In this document: positions 33,507 through 41,247 of the stretch, piece after piece
How positions within the stretch are numbered: the stretch's first letter is position 1
Layout of the letters: every line of letters begins with the position of its first letter
NCBI GenBank assembly: GCA_016713885.1
Contig: JADJOF010000002.1
Coordinates: 372,001-436,000 of the forward strand
DNA length: 64,000 nucleotides
Source of the DNA: Bdellovibrionales bacterium
Lineage (GTDB): Bacteria; Bdellovibrionota; Bdellovibrionia; Bdellovibrionales; JAMPXM01
Direction of reading: 5' to 3'
Translations under genes and position numbers: made by a program
Notes under the pieces: model-generated
What the model was told of the DNA's origin: nothing
Databases searched by the model: none
The model's input: only the letters and a program-made list of their open reading frames with translations

Positions 33507-34337
33507 GTGAGAAGACTGATGTCTATCTGTGTCCTGTTTGGCGCTCTGCTGGTGATATTGATGAATACTGGCTGTGTTTCTTACTTTAAGCGCAAAGAGT
33601 GCGAAGCGACGAACTGGTTCGAGTACGGCCACCGGGTTGCGATGGAAGGTCGAAGGCTTTCGGGCGATCAGTTTGTTTCGGGGTGTCGAAAAGTCGAGGC
33701 CGAATTCAGTGAAACGGATCTTGATCGCGGCTTCAAGGGTGGGATGGCAAAGTACTGTCTCCCGCAGACGGTCTTTGAACTTGGCAAGAAAGGCGACTTC
33801 TTTGCGGTTGAGATGTGCGATGGCGAAAATCCACGTCTGCTCCAAGAAAAGCACAAAGCCGGGGTTGGAGAGTACTGCCTGAAGTCCAATGGCTACACGG
33901 CCGGTACGGTTGGTCGCGCTTACAACAAGATTTGCCCAAAGGAATTTGAGAAAGATTTTTTGCCAGAGTTTAGACGTGGCCGGAAGAAGTATCTCAACGT
34001 CGTGGTGCTTGAGAACGAAAAGAAAATCAACGATATCGAGCGCGAGATTCTCAATCTTGAGCGTGAACGCAATATGAAATCGCTCGAGGCGCAGCGTCTG
34101 CAGATTCCGACCGGTGCTGTTGTTGAACGGCGCTATGATCCCATGACCGGTACCGTGCGGGAACAAGTCGTGTCGCAAGTCTCTGAGGATCAGACGCGAA
34201 AAGCCGATGATATGCGTTGGCAGATTCAGAACATTGAAACCAAGATCAATTCAAAGCGCAGCGAGCAGGTCACACTTCGCGAGGAAAACCGAAAGATTCA
34301 GCTCGAGATCGTTGGCCTTGACGAGAAGGAAGGCTAG
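33507..34337 (+). CDS. DUF2799 lipoprotein inside the peptide transporter operon
   Basis: A 276-residue product starting at GTG 33507 (GAGAGGAG upstream); ATG 33519 is an alternative. The lipobox is LMNTGC. The mature part carries the DUF2799 pattern of repeated Cys, Trp and Gly (CEATNWFEYGHRVAMEGR, YCLPQTVFELGKKGDF, YCLKSNGYTAGTVGRAY) and then a coiled coil of about 90 residues rich in Glu, Arg and Lys (ENEKKINDIEREILNLERE). It sits between the two permease genes with 25 and 2 bp gaps, so it is certainly co-transcribed. A periplasmic accessory to peptide uptake is plausible but not shown. Confidence 0.8.
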   Translation: MRRLMSICVLFGALLVILMNTGCVSYFKRKECEATNWFEYGHRVAMEGRRLSGDQFVSGCRKVEAEFSETDLDRGFKGGMAKYCLPQTVFELGKKGDFFAVEMCDGENPRLLQEKHKAGVGEYCLKSNGYTAGTVGRAYNKICPKEFEKDFLPEFRRGRKKYLNVVVLENEKKINDIEREILNLERERNMKSLEAQRLQIPTGAVVERRYDPMTGTVREQVVSQVSEDQTRKADDMRWQIQNIETKINSKRSEQVTLREENRKIQLEIVGLDEKEG

Positions 34338-34339
34338 TC

Positions 34340-35197
34340 GTGCTTGAGTCGCGTGCACTCAGACGTTTTCTGAAAAACCGGGCGGCCGTGGTGTCGCTCG
34401 GTTTTATCGTCTTTGTGGCGCTGCTCGGTCTTCTCGCTCCGTGGATTGCACCGTATTCGTTTGATGTCCAAGACATCGATCGAACCCTCGAGCCACCTTC
34501 GGTCGATCACTGGTTTGGCACCGACAGTCTTGGCCGGGATTTGCTCTCGCGCGTGATCTACGGCGCTCGCATGTCCATGGCCGTTGGAATTTTTACGGCG
34601 TTTATCTCGGTTTTGATCGGCGGTCTTTACGGTGCGCTGTCGGGCTGGGTCGGTGGCTGGATCGATACGCTCATGATGCGTCTTATTGATACACTGGATG
34701 CAATCCCGTCGCTTGTTCTTTTGATTTTGGTTGGAATGGTTTTCACCGCTTACCAACCATTTGAATCGCCAGAACTTCGCGCGCTGACGGGAATTTTATT
34801 TGCCCTGTCCGTTGTCGGTTGGGTGAGTATGGCGCGCCTTGTGCGTGGTCAGGTATTGCAGTGCCGTGAGCTTCTGTTCGTTGAGGGCGCCGTTGCGATG
34901 GGAGCCTCGCCCATTCGCATTATGGGGCTTCACATCGCGCCCAATATTCTTGGCCCAATCGTGGTCATGCTGACATTTCAAATTCCATCGAACATTCTCT
35001 TTGAGTCGTTTCTGAGCTTTGTTGGTCTCGGGCTTCAGCCGCCCTATAGCTCGTGGGGCGTTCTCGCCAACGATGGCTGGCGCGCGAAGAGCTCTCCGCA
35101 TCTCATCATTTTCCCAGGTGCCGCGCTCTTTTTCACCATGCTCGCCTTCAATCTCTTCGGCGATGGTCTGCGCGACGCTCTCGATCCAAAGTCTTGA
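34340..35197 (+). CDS. dppC: Peptide ABC transporter permease, DppC/OppC type
   Basis: A 285-residue permease with the C-subunit N-terminal start LRRFLKNRAAVVSLGFIVFVALLGLLAPWIAPY and the EAA loop at LFVEGAVAMGASPIRIMGLHIAPNILGP near residue 185. It starts with GTG; AAGGAAGG lies upstream. It pairs with the DppB-type permease. No OppD/OppF-type ATPase gene follows; a minus-strand gene begins at once, so the ATPases must be encoded elsewhere. Confidence 0.93.
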   Translation: MLESRALRRFLKNRAAVVSLGFIVFVALLGLLAPWIAPYSFDVQDIDRTLEPPSVDHWFGTDSLGRDLLSRVIYGARMSMAVGIFTAFISVLIGGLYGALSGWVGGWIDTLMMRLIDTLDAIPSLVLLILVGMVFTAYQPFESPELRALTGILFALSVVGWVSMARLVRGQVLQCRELLFVEGAVAMGASPIRIMGLHIAPNILGPIVVMLTFQIPSNILFESFLSFVGLGLQPPYSSWGVLANDGWRAKSSPHLIIFPGAALFFTMLAFNLFGDGLRDALDPKS

Positions 35198-35198
35198 T

Positions 35199-35885
35199 TT
35201 ACAGGCAGTGCGGCTGCGCGCAAGTGGTGGTGTGATTGGCGACACACTCGGCGGCCGTCGCATAGGTATCGAGTCGACACTGAAGTGATGGGTATGAGCT
35301 GATTGTCGCCTCGTTTGGCGGAAGCGCTAGAGCTCGGCGTTCAAGTGAAGGAATTTCTCCAGTCGGCTCATAGTGCCGGTGAACCCAGAGTGTGAAATCG
35401 AGACCGGCCTTGCGAATTCGTTCGGCGCTTGCGCTCAATGTAAGACCGCGATTTTGATAAAGCTCCGGAAGGCATGTGCGTGCCGCCCACCGGTCCGATT
35501 GGCCTTCAGTGGATGACCATTGATCAGCTTGCAAAGGTGCACCACCCAGCGCGTGTCCGTATTCATGACAGAGAATGAGTTCGAGCGCTTCTCGCGTCAT
35601 TCCCGTCGATCGCACAAGACCGCCCCAGAGCATGATCGAGAACACATCTCCATTCAATGTACTGCCGGCGCCAAGCCAGGGCTTATTCCAGTCAAACTGC
35701 CACGCAAAGCGATAGCCGTGAGCGAGGAGCAAATCTTCGTTCTGTGCGTTCATCTCGGAAAGCAAGCGAACCGTCGTTAATATTTCGATGCCGGAGTCTG
35801 ATCTCTCGATGGGAAACTCGATCGTCACTTGCGAGAGAGACGTCTGAGAAAAAATGAGAATAAGACTTGGAATCCAGCGTCTCAT
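35199..35885 (-). CDS. Exported HExxH metallopeptidase-like protein
   Basis: A 228-residue protein starting at ATG 35885, which gives a signal peptide (WIPSLILIFSQTSLSQ). LELILCHEYGHALGGAP holds HEYGH at residues 107-111, then WSSTEGQSDRWAARTCL supplies an EGQ-D segment in the place of a third zinc ligand. I recall this layout (HExxHxxGGAP ... STEGQxDxxAxxxCL) from many secreted Bdellovibrio proteins. It is expected to act in the periplasm or outside the cell. A longer frame extends to 36251 but is antisense to the next gene and is not used. It follows the DUF457 gene after 46 bp. Confidence 0.75.
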   Translation of the reverse strand: MRRWIPSLILIFSQTSLSQVTIEFPIERSDSGIEILTTVRLLSEMNAQNEDLLLAHGYRFAWQFDWNKPWLGAGSTLNGDVFSIMLWGGLVRSTGMTREALELILCHEYGHALGGAPLQADQWSSTEGQSDRWAARTCLPELYQNRGLTLSASAERIRKAGLDFTLWVHRHYEPTGEIPSLERRALALPPNEATISSYPSLQCRLDTYATAAECVANHTTTCAQPHCL

Positions 35886-35931
35886 AGGGCCTGAGCTTTG
35901 CGAACTCGGCGCCGCTGCGCCACTGCAAACC

Positions 35932-36960
35932 CTAAAGCCGCTTGGTTTCGGCAGATATTTCACTTCCCAGCATGAGCGCGCGGAATTCGCCCCATTTTTC
36001 CGACGAGGGACTGCGAAAAGTTTCATACTCCGAATGCCGATCGCTGGCACGAGGATCAAAAACAATCCCCCAGAGTGGGTCGATTTCTTGTGGCAGAAGG
36101 GCGTAGCGAATATCGCCAAGCACGATTTTGCCGTCCATTTCGATCCTCGGGTGAAGTCCAACCCAACCGTCTGAGAACCAAGCGAAGCGATCAATATCGT
36201 CGGCAAGAACGGAGTCGTCCTGAAGATCCGGTAGATCGCGCTTGCGATCAAACTTTGGTACCGATGCGCTTTCGTACCATCTGGTGTTCAAACCCACGTA
36301 GATGGCATCAGAATAGAATCGGCCATTGAACTCATACGTCGATCGCCAAACGAGGAGCTGCAAAACGGTGGGTTTTACCTCTTGGCGGACGCTCTCGTGT
36401 CCTCGCGATGCAAGAAGGTCTTTTTGAACATCAGCAGCGCGTTCGCGTTGCACGACTCCAAGCGCGAGATAGAGAACTCCAATGGCAAAACCGATGTGCG
36501 CCAGACGCTTTCTCCCTGTGCGATAGGCAAAGATGCTCCCGCAGATCCACGCGAGCGTCGGTACGGGATCAATGATGCCGACGTTGTGCCAGGCCACGCG
36601 CACATTTGAAAATGGCCAAAAGAGCTGCGTGCCATAGGAAGTGCAGGCATCAAGAAGCGCGTGCGTTGCGTAGCCGATCACAGAAAACAAAATGAGCTTT
36701 CGTCTCGACCAGTTTCGCAGAAGAAGACTCAAGAGAAGACCGACGAGCGCTCCGCCAAAAGGAATGAAGATTAGGCTATGGGTGAAGTGGCGGTGATACT
36801 CGAGCGCCAAGAGCGGATCGCTTGACGAGCGAATCAAAACATCCAGGTCCGCTGCCATTCCACCCAGAGTGCCAGCCACGAGTGCATGCTTCATCCATTC
36901 GCGAGACGAGAAGGATTGGGCGGTGACAGCGCCGAGCGCACCTTGCGTGATCGGATCCAC
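35932..36960 (-). CDS. DUF457 membrane-bound metal-dependent hydrolase (YdjM-like)
   Basis: A 342-residue inner-membrane protein. It starts with VDPITQGALGAVTAQSF, the family N-terminus, then GTLGGMAADLDVL, LEYHRHFTHSLIFIPFGG and GYATHALLDACTSYGTQLFWPF, with the His/Asp residues that bind metal in YdjM-like proteins. Four to five helices are followed by a soluble C-terminal domain of about 150 residues. The GTG at 36960 is chosen: it shares a base with the stop of the upstream gene, GAGG lies before it, and the family starts at this point. The biochemical role of the family is poorly known. Confidence 0.85.
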   Translation of the reverse strand: MDPITQGALGAVTAQSFSSREWMKHALVAGTLGGMAADLDVLIRSSSDPLLALEYHRHFTHSLIFIPFGGALVGLLLSLLLRNWSRRKLILFSVIGYATHALLDACTSYGTQLFWPFSNVRVAWHNVGIIDPVPTLAWICGSIFAYRTGRKRLAHIGFAIGVLYLALGVVQRERAADVQKDLLASRGHESVRQEVKPTVLQLLVWRSTYEFNGRFYSDAIYVGLNTRWYESASVPKFDRKRDLPDLQDDSVLADDIDRFAWFSDGWVGLHPRIEMDGKIVLGDIRYALLPQEIDPLWGIVFDPRASDRHSEYETFRSPSSEKWGEFRALMLGSEISAETKRL

Positions 36961-37568
36961 TAGAGCCTCGCCTTTCGCATCCACGCCGCTGTTTCGGGTG
37001 ACACTTTGAGGAGTTGATCGGTGACCGCTTGAAAGTTTGAAGCATCGAGATTCTGTCCCATCTTCAACTTTGCTTTGAGCGTCTCAATGCGAATTTCAAA
37101 AACCTGAATACCTTGCATAACGGTCGCCACGGGATCGCGATCGGGAATCGTAAACATCCACGGCGCCTCAGCGTTAAAATGCTGTTCCATCTGGTCGGAT
37201 TGAAACTGAAGGAGTCGCTTGGCTGTTTCAAAATCACAGGCTGGAACAAATGCCCCGTGTGCATAGGCGGTCGCATAGTTCCAAGTCGGAACGTCGGGCT
37301 TGGCCATCCAGCTTGGTGAAACATAAGAGTTCGCCGCTGTAAAGACGGCTGTGAGCTTTGCGCCTGCACGCACGTGCGCGACTTGCGGGTTTTGGCCGGC
37401 GAAATGACCAATCAAGCAGCGCCGAGCAGAGTCGTAAGCCAGCGGTGCGTGGCCAACCTCACATTGGCCGTCAAGTTCTGAGACAAGCAACGCGAGTGGC
37501 GCCTCGCGGAAGATCTGCGCCCCAACCTCCCAGCTGTCTTTGGCTGTAAAGTGCGGGCGCTCGTACAT
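36960..37568 (-). CDS. PaiB-type FMN-binding protein
   Basis: A 202-residue protein starting MYERPHFTAKD, the hallmark of the PaiB family. APLAYD, LIGHFAGQNPQ, YVSPSWMAKPDVPTWNYATAYAHG are family motifs around the flavin-like split-barrel fold. PaiB was named as a transcriptional regulator in Bacillus, but many relatives are probably flavin or pyridoxal-related enzymes. Its ATG overlaps the ychF stop by one base (TAATG), so it belongs to the same transcript. Confidence 0.85.
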   Translation of the reverse strand: MYERPHFTAKDSWEVGAQIFREAPLALLVSELDGQCEVGHAPLAYDSARRCLIGHFAGQNPQVAHVRAGAKLTAVFTAANSYVSPSWMAKPDVPTWNYATAYAHGAFVPACDFETAKRLLQFQSDQMEQHFNAEAPWMFTIPDRDPVATVMQGIQVFEIRIETLKAKLKMGQNLDASNFQAVTDQLLKVSPETAAWMRKARL

Positions 37569-38665
37569 TAGACGTTAAAGCGGAAGAACAAAACGTCTCC
37601 GTCCTTCACTTCATAGTCTTTGCCTTCGAGGCGGTACTTGCCAGCGTCTTTCACGGCTTGTTCCGTCTTCAGAGTAAAAAGATCCTCGCAGTGATAAGTC
37701 TCAGCGCGGATAAATCCTTTTTCAAAGTCGGTGTGAATCACGCCAGCGGCCTGCGGCGCCTTCATGCCTTTGCGAATAGTCCAAGCGCGGACTTCTTTTT
37801 CGCCAGCGGTGAAATACGTGTAGAGGCCCAAGAGTTTGTAGGCCTCGCTGATCAGTCGATTGAGGCCTGGCTCTGTTGCACCAAGAGAAGTGAGGAATTC
37901 GGCGCGCTCCTCGATGGGGAGAAGCGCAATTTCGGCTTCCATAGAAGAGCAAATCAAAATCGCATTGTTGTTCTCAGACTTCGCATACTCCTGAACTTGC
38001 TTTGACCAATCGTTGCCGCCAGCAGCGAAGTCCGTTTCGTTGACGTTGCACGCGTAGAGCACGGGCTTCATCGTGAGGAGATGAAGGTCGCGAACCAATG
38101 GGAGCTCTGAATCTTCAAAGTGAACGGACCTCGCCGGGCGACCGGCGTTGAGCGCGTCAGCGATTTTCTTGAACGCGCCGTACTCGGCTTGCGCTTTTTT
38201 GTCGCCAGACTTTGCGGTCTTCTCGACCTTCTGAACTCGCTTTTCGACAGAGTCGAGATCCGCAAGCATGAGCTCGGTGTTGATGACGCCGATATCGCGA
38301 AGCGGATCGACAGATCCCGAAACGTGAATAATGTTCGGATCGTCAAAACAGCGGACCACGTGCGTGATCGCGTCAGTTGAGCGGATGTGGCCAAGGAATT
38401 GGTTGCCAAGTCCCTCACCCTTGCTCGCTCCAGCAACAAGGCCTGCGATGTCGACAAACTCCATCGTTGTCGGAACGAGCGTTTTTGGTTTGATCAGCTC
38501 GCTGATTTTGCGCAGACGCTCATCCGGTACAGTGACGACGCCGACGTTCGGATCAATCGTACAGAACGGGTAGTTTGCAGCTTCGGCTTTTGCTGCCGTG
38601 AGCGCATTGAAGAGAGTGGACTTTCCAACGTTTGGGAGTCCGACGATACCAACCTGTAAGCTCAT
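37568..38665 (-). CDS. ychF: Redox-regulated ATPase YchF (Obg-like)
   Basis: A 365-residue P-loop ATPase of the Obg-related class. GIVGLPNVGKSTLFNALT is the P-loop, FVDIAGLVAGASKGEGLGNQFL the G3 region, and NVNETD stands in place of the NKxD guanine motif, explaining ATP preference. A helical hairpin follows residue 130 and a TGS domain ends the protein (VIHTDFEKGFIRAE, GDVLFFRFNV). YchF binds ribosomes and responds to oxidative stress. It follows pth after 73 bp, the classic prs-ctc-pth-ychF order. Confidence 0.96.
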   Translation of the reverse strand: MSLQVGIVGLPNVGKSTLFNALTAAKAEAANYPFCTIDPNVGVVTVPDERLRKISELIKPKTLVPTTMEFVDIAGLVAGASKGEGLGNQFLGHIRSTDAITHVVRCFDDPNIIHVSGSVDPLRDIGVINTELMLADLDSVEKRVQKVEKTAKSGDKKAQAEYGAFKKIADALNAGRPARSVHFEDSELPLVRDLHLLTMKPVLYACNVNETDFAAGGNDWSKQVQEYAKSENNNAILICSSMEAEIALLPIEERAEFLTSLGATEPGLNRLISEAYKLLGLYTYFTAGEKEVRAWTIRKGMKAPQAAGVIHTDFEKGFIRAETYHCEDLFTLKTEQAVKDAGKYRLEGKDYEVKDGDVLFFRFNV

Positions 38666-38738
38666 GAGTTTCCTTCCGACGATTGCAGAACAGTGCGCTG
38701 AATTGAATTTTGATAAATTTGAATTTGAATCGGAGCGA

Positions 38739-39356
38739 TCATTTTGGCGGCTCCTGCGTGACCGGCATTACGCCATCGCGAGTGTAGCGCGTCGCGGTTT
38801 TTTGAAAGCCATCAAGAATGAAACTTTCGATCGCGTCACCGGCGACATCGAGAAACTCAGGCAGGTGCGGGGCTTCGTCTTCAAAGAAGTTCGAGAGAAC
38901 CCAGTTTGCGATATCCCAGCGCTTGTCGGGCGGTTTGCCTACGCCGAGCTTGAGGCGTGTGTAGTCTTGCGAGCCCAATTGTTCGTTGAGCGACTTCAGG
39001 CGGTTATGTCCACCAGCACCGCGGTTTCGCTGAACGCGAATCGCGCCATAGGGAATATCGAGTTCATCGTGAACAATCAGGATGTGATCGAGATCGATTT
39101 TGTAGAAGTCCATAAGCGCGCGAACGCTCTCACCGCTGAGATTCATAAACGTCTGCGGTTTTACAAAAATCACGTCGTGCGCGGTGCCGCCCTGACCTGT
39201 GATCTTGGCTCGTGCAACGAGGGCTTTACGTTCTTCTTTCCAGGTGGGTCTGCCGCCAGCGCTTTCAAAATAGCGATCAAGCGCCATGAAACCGATGTTA
39301 TGGCGGTTGAGCAGGTATTTTGCGCCGGGATTGCCGAGACCTACCACTAAGAACAC
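38739..39356 (-). CDS. pth: Peptidyl-tRNA hydrolase
   Basis: A 205-residue cytoplasmic enzyme that releases peptides from prematurely dropped peptidyl-tRNAs. LVVGLGNPGAKYLLNRHNIGF contains the catalytic His, FVKPQTFMNLSGESV is the family signature, and ILIVHDELDIPYGAIRVQ supplies the Asp. RGAGGHNRLKSL binds the tRNA acceptor. The length fits. It lies downstream of rplY with a terminator hairpin in the gap. Confidence 0.96.
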   Translation of the reverse strand: MFLVVGLGNPGAKYLLNRHNIGFMALDRYFESAGGRPTWKEERKALVARAKITGQGGTAHDVIFVKPQTFMNLSGESVRALMDFYKIDLDHILIVHDELDIPYGAIRVQRNRGAGGHNRLKSLNEQLGSQDYTRLKLGVGKPPDKRWDIANWVLSNFFEDEAPHLPEFLDVAGDAIESFILDGFQKTATRYTRDGVMPVTQEPPK

Positions 39357-39389
39357 AGTCGAAACACCCTCACATGCGGTTGCGACGAA

Positions 39390-40190
39390 TCATTCGGTGT
39401 CGATTGAATGGCTCGTCTTGAAAGAACAAAGGCTGCGAGTTGCCCCGCAGCCTTGTTTGACCAGATCGATAAGATGCAAATCTCTCCTGAAGAGGAGTGA
39501 ATTACTTCTTGTCGCCCTTTTTGCAGCGGCGGCAGCAGGTGCAGCAGCGCCAGCAGCAGGTGCAGCAGCACCGGCAGCAGGTGCGGCGGCAGCAGTTGCT
39601 GCGGCAGGAGCAGCAGCCTCTTCTTTTGGAACTGCAACAGTCGCGAGAGTCAGAGTGGGGAGCGAGATGATTTTTACGCCGGCCGGAGCCTTCACATCAG
39701 AAACGTGGAGCGTATCGCCAACGCCCATCGCCGAAACGTCGATGACGATGTCGTCTGGGATCTCGTTTGGTTTACACTCAACTTCGATCTCGCGACCGAT
39801 GAGTTCGAGAACGCCGCCTTCTGACAGGCCGATCGGTTTTCCTTCGAAGCGAAGACCGATGCTGACGCGGAGGTTCGAGTTCATGTCGATCGCGTAGAAG
39901 TCAATGTGAACAGGGCGACGAGTCACCGGGTGCACTTGGATGTCGCGAAGAAGAACAGCGGCTTTATCAACGGCTTTTGCTTCTGTCGATGAGAGTGTGA
40001 AGATTGTCGATTCGAACTTACGTCCCATGTACTTGCGGATGAGGATCTCATTCACCATGACGTTCACGGGCTCTGTTTTAGGACCGTAAACAACGCCGGG
40101 GATGTTTCCCTGCGTGCGATTGAGACGAGAAAAGTGTTTGCCAGTCTCGCGTCCTGTCACTGGAAGTTCGACTCGTGTACCTGATGCCAT
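39390..40190 (-). CDS. rplY: Ribosomal protein bL25, long (CTC) form, frame-broken at its end
   Basis: The CTC-type bL25 binds 5S rRNA. The N-terminal domain (RLNRTQGNIPGVVYG; LLRDIQVHPVTRRPVHIDFYAID) is followed by the beta-rich C-terminal domain (VECKPNEIPDDIVIDVSAMGVGDTLHVSDV) and an Ala/Pro-rich tail with repeated AAPAAGA units near residues 200-230. The open frame continues to 39390, but an extra A in the A5 run (T5 at 39518-39522 on the plus strand) would give KKGDKK and a stop at 39502. A terminator hairpin lies inside the overlong part, which argues that the true end is 39502. The tail beyond residue 230 is therefore probably an artefact. Confidence 0.9.
   Translation of the reverse strand: MASGTRVELPVTGRETGKHFSRLNRTQGNIPGVVYGPKTEPVNVMVNEILIRKYMGRKFESTIFTLSSTEAKAVDKAAVLLRDIQVHPVTRRPVHIDFYAIDMNSNLRVSIGLRFEGKPIGLSEGGVLELIGREIEVECKPNEIPDDIVIDVSAMGVGDTLHVSDVKAPAGVKIISLPTLTLATVAVPKEEAAAPAAATAAAAPAAGAAAPAAGAAAPAAAAAKRATRSNSLLFRRDLHLIDLVKQGCGATRSLCSFKTSHSIDTE
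39421..39454 (-). terminator. Rho-independent terminator after rplY
   Basis: On the minus strand the arms AAGGCTGCG (39454-39446) and CGCAGCCTT (39437-39429) form a perfect 9-bp stem followed by TGTTCTTT. It lies 48 bases past the likely true rplY stop at 39502. It also shows that the frame reading through to 39390 is not translated normally. Confidence 0.75.
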
Positions 40191-40323
40191 TGTGTCCTGC
40201 CTTAAGGTCTCCCACGACAGGCTGCAAAATGCAATGAAATGTGAAGAAAAGCAGCGGGTTAGGGAGTCTATCGGGCCGCGGGCTGAGCGCTCTCTGAAGT
40301 GACGTGATAACAGTGACTTACCG

Positions 40324-40376
40324 CAGCTTCCGGCGCCGGAAGCTGAGCCGTGTCATCCGGGTCCCGGACGGCTCAG
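40324..40376. repeat. Two overlapping palindromes between the beta-barrel gene and rplY
   Basis: The first is a perfect palindrome of 22 bases (40324-40345; arms CAGCTTCCGG and CCGGAAGCTG around CG). The second pairs CTGAGCCGT (40343-40351) with ACGGCTCAG (40368-40376), with an inner TCCGGG/CCCGGA match. They share bases 40343-40345, so only one can fold at a time. They start two bases past the stop of the minus-strand membrane-protein gene and may end its transcript or set a switch before rplY. Confidence 0.5.
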
Positions 40377-40378
40377 GG

Positions 40379-41143
40379 TCAGAACTCAACGCCGGCCGAA
40401 ACCTTCAGCAGCGAAAAGCGCGGCATGTACTGAATGAGCTTTACCGCGGTGTCGACATTGTCCCGATCCGTTGAATTGGTCGCGGCATCCAGAAATGGCG
40501 TCGACCGTTTGGCATTCACCATCGGCTGTGCCCACGCCGCTCCATCGACGCCAAGCACGTACCGATCTTTTAGACGCCAGCGGTAACCAAGGCCGATGGA
40601 GGCCCCGACCGATCCGATTTCAATGAGCTCAATACTTGGAATCGCGCCGCCCGTGACGCGACTGAGGATCTCGTTTCCGAGTCGAAGCGTGAAGGATTGA
40701 TAGAAGAGTCCGTAAAAAAACTGAAAGCCCGCGCCGCCGTTACTGTGGCGTCGGTTGAGAGAGATACGCGTCTCTGAGACTTCGCCCAAGTCTTTGATGA
40801 TGAACGGAACTTTCACCGAACCGTTTGAGTACTCAAGCTCCCATGCCGAGTCCTTTGAAGTTCGGTAGAGAACAGCCGCGCCAGTTTTACTCGGGATCAG
40901 AAAATCAATCGGCGAGTAGTGAACGTTAAAAAGCCAGGGTTGGAATTCGCTTTTGGGAGCTTCTGGTGGAAGTGCAGCGGGTGCGCTTATGGGTGATTCA
41001 GGCTGTGTTGTCGTCGGCGCGGGCGCGGCGGGCGCTGGTACCGCCTTGGTTTGCGCCAGTGTCGGCATGGCGACGAGCACGGCGAGTGAAAAAAACAAGT
41101 ATGAGAGACGTGTAGTCACGGTTTTGGTCTCCGGTGTTTCCAT
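40379..41143 (-). CDS. Exported protein, probable outer-membrane beta-barrel
   Basis: A 254-residue protein. ATG 41143 gives a signal peptide (LSYLFFSLAVLVAMPTLAQ), then a Pro/Ala-rich linker of about 45 residues, then alternating beta strands (GAAVLYRTSKDSAWELEYSN, GSVGASIGLGYRWRL) and a last strand ending in Val-Glu-Phe. A C-terminal Phe on a beta strand is the usual signal for outer-membrane barrel assembly. It is inserted between prs and rplY in an otherwise classic gene order. The function is unknown. Confidence 0.65.
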   Translation of the reverse strand: METPETKTVTTRLSYLFFSLAVLVAMPTLAQTKAVPAPAAPAPTTTQPESPISAPAALPPEAPKSEFQPWLFNVHYSPIDFLIPSKTGAAVLYRTSKDSAWELEYSNGSVKVPFIIKDLGEVSETRISLNRRHSNGGAGFQFFYGLFYQSFTLRLGNEILSRVTGGAIPSIELIEIGSVGASIGLGYRWRLKDRYVLGVDGAAWAQPMVNAKRSTPFLDAATNSTDRDNVDTAVKLIQYMPRFSLLKVSAGVEF

Positions 41144-41247
41144 CGCGAGTATAGAAACGCGCCAGATTGCGGTCAACGCCAACGGCAGGTCAAGGGATCG
41201 TCAGACCGGAGGTCTTGATCTACTTTTGGAACAGTGTGTGCCAGAAA

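Noticed and set aside
33438..34178. Minus-strand frame of about 246 residues antisense to the DUF2799 gene
   Set aside because: It lies within a plus-strand operon, and the plus-strand product has a lipobox and DUF2799 motifs.
35886..36251. N-terminal extension of the HExxH protein to 36251
   Set aside because: The extension is antisense to the DUF457 gene and has no signal peptide, while the ATG at 35885 gives one directly.
38598..39350. Plus-strand frame antisense to pth
   Set aside because: pth is unmistakable on the minus strand; the plus-strand frame shows no recognisable motif.
39390..39530. Programmed minus-one frameshift in rplY
   Set aside because: The heptamer is not a classic slippery site with a stimulator, and other genes in the window show the same homopolymer defect; an indel is the simpler reading, though slippage is not excluded.
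39522..39615. Ala/Pro codon repeats in rplY as a CRISPR or minisatellite
   Set aside because: They are in-frame coding repeats (AAPAAGA) of a known low-complexity tail in long bL25 proteins; no spacer pattern exists.
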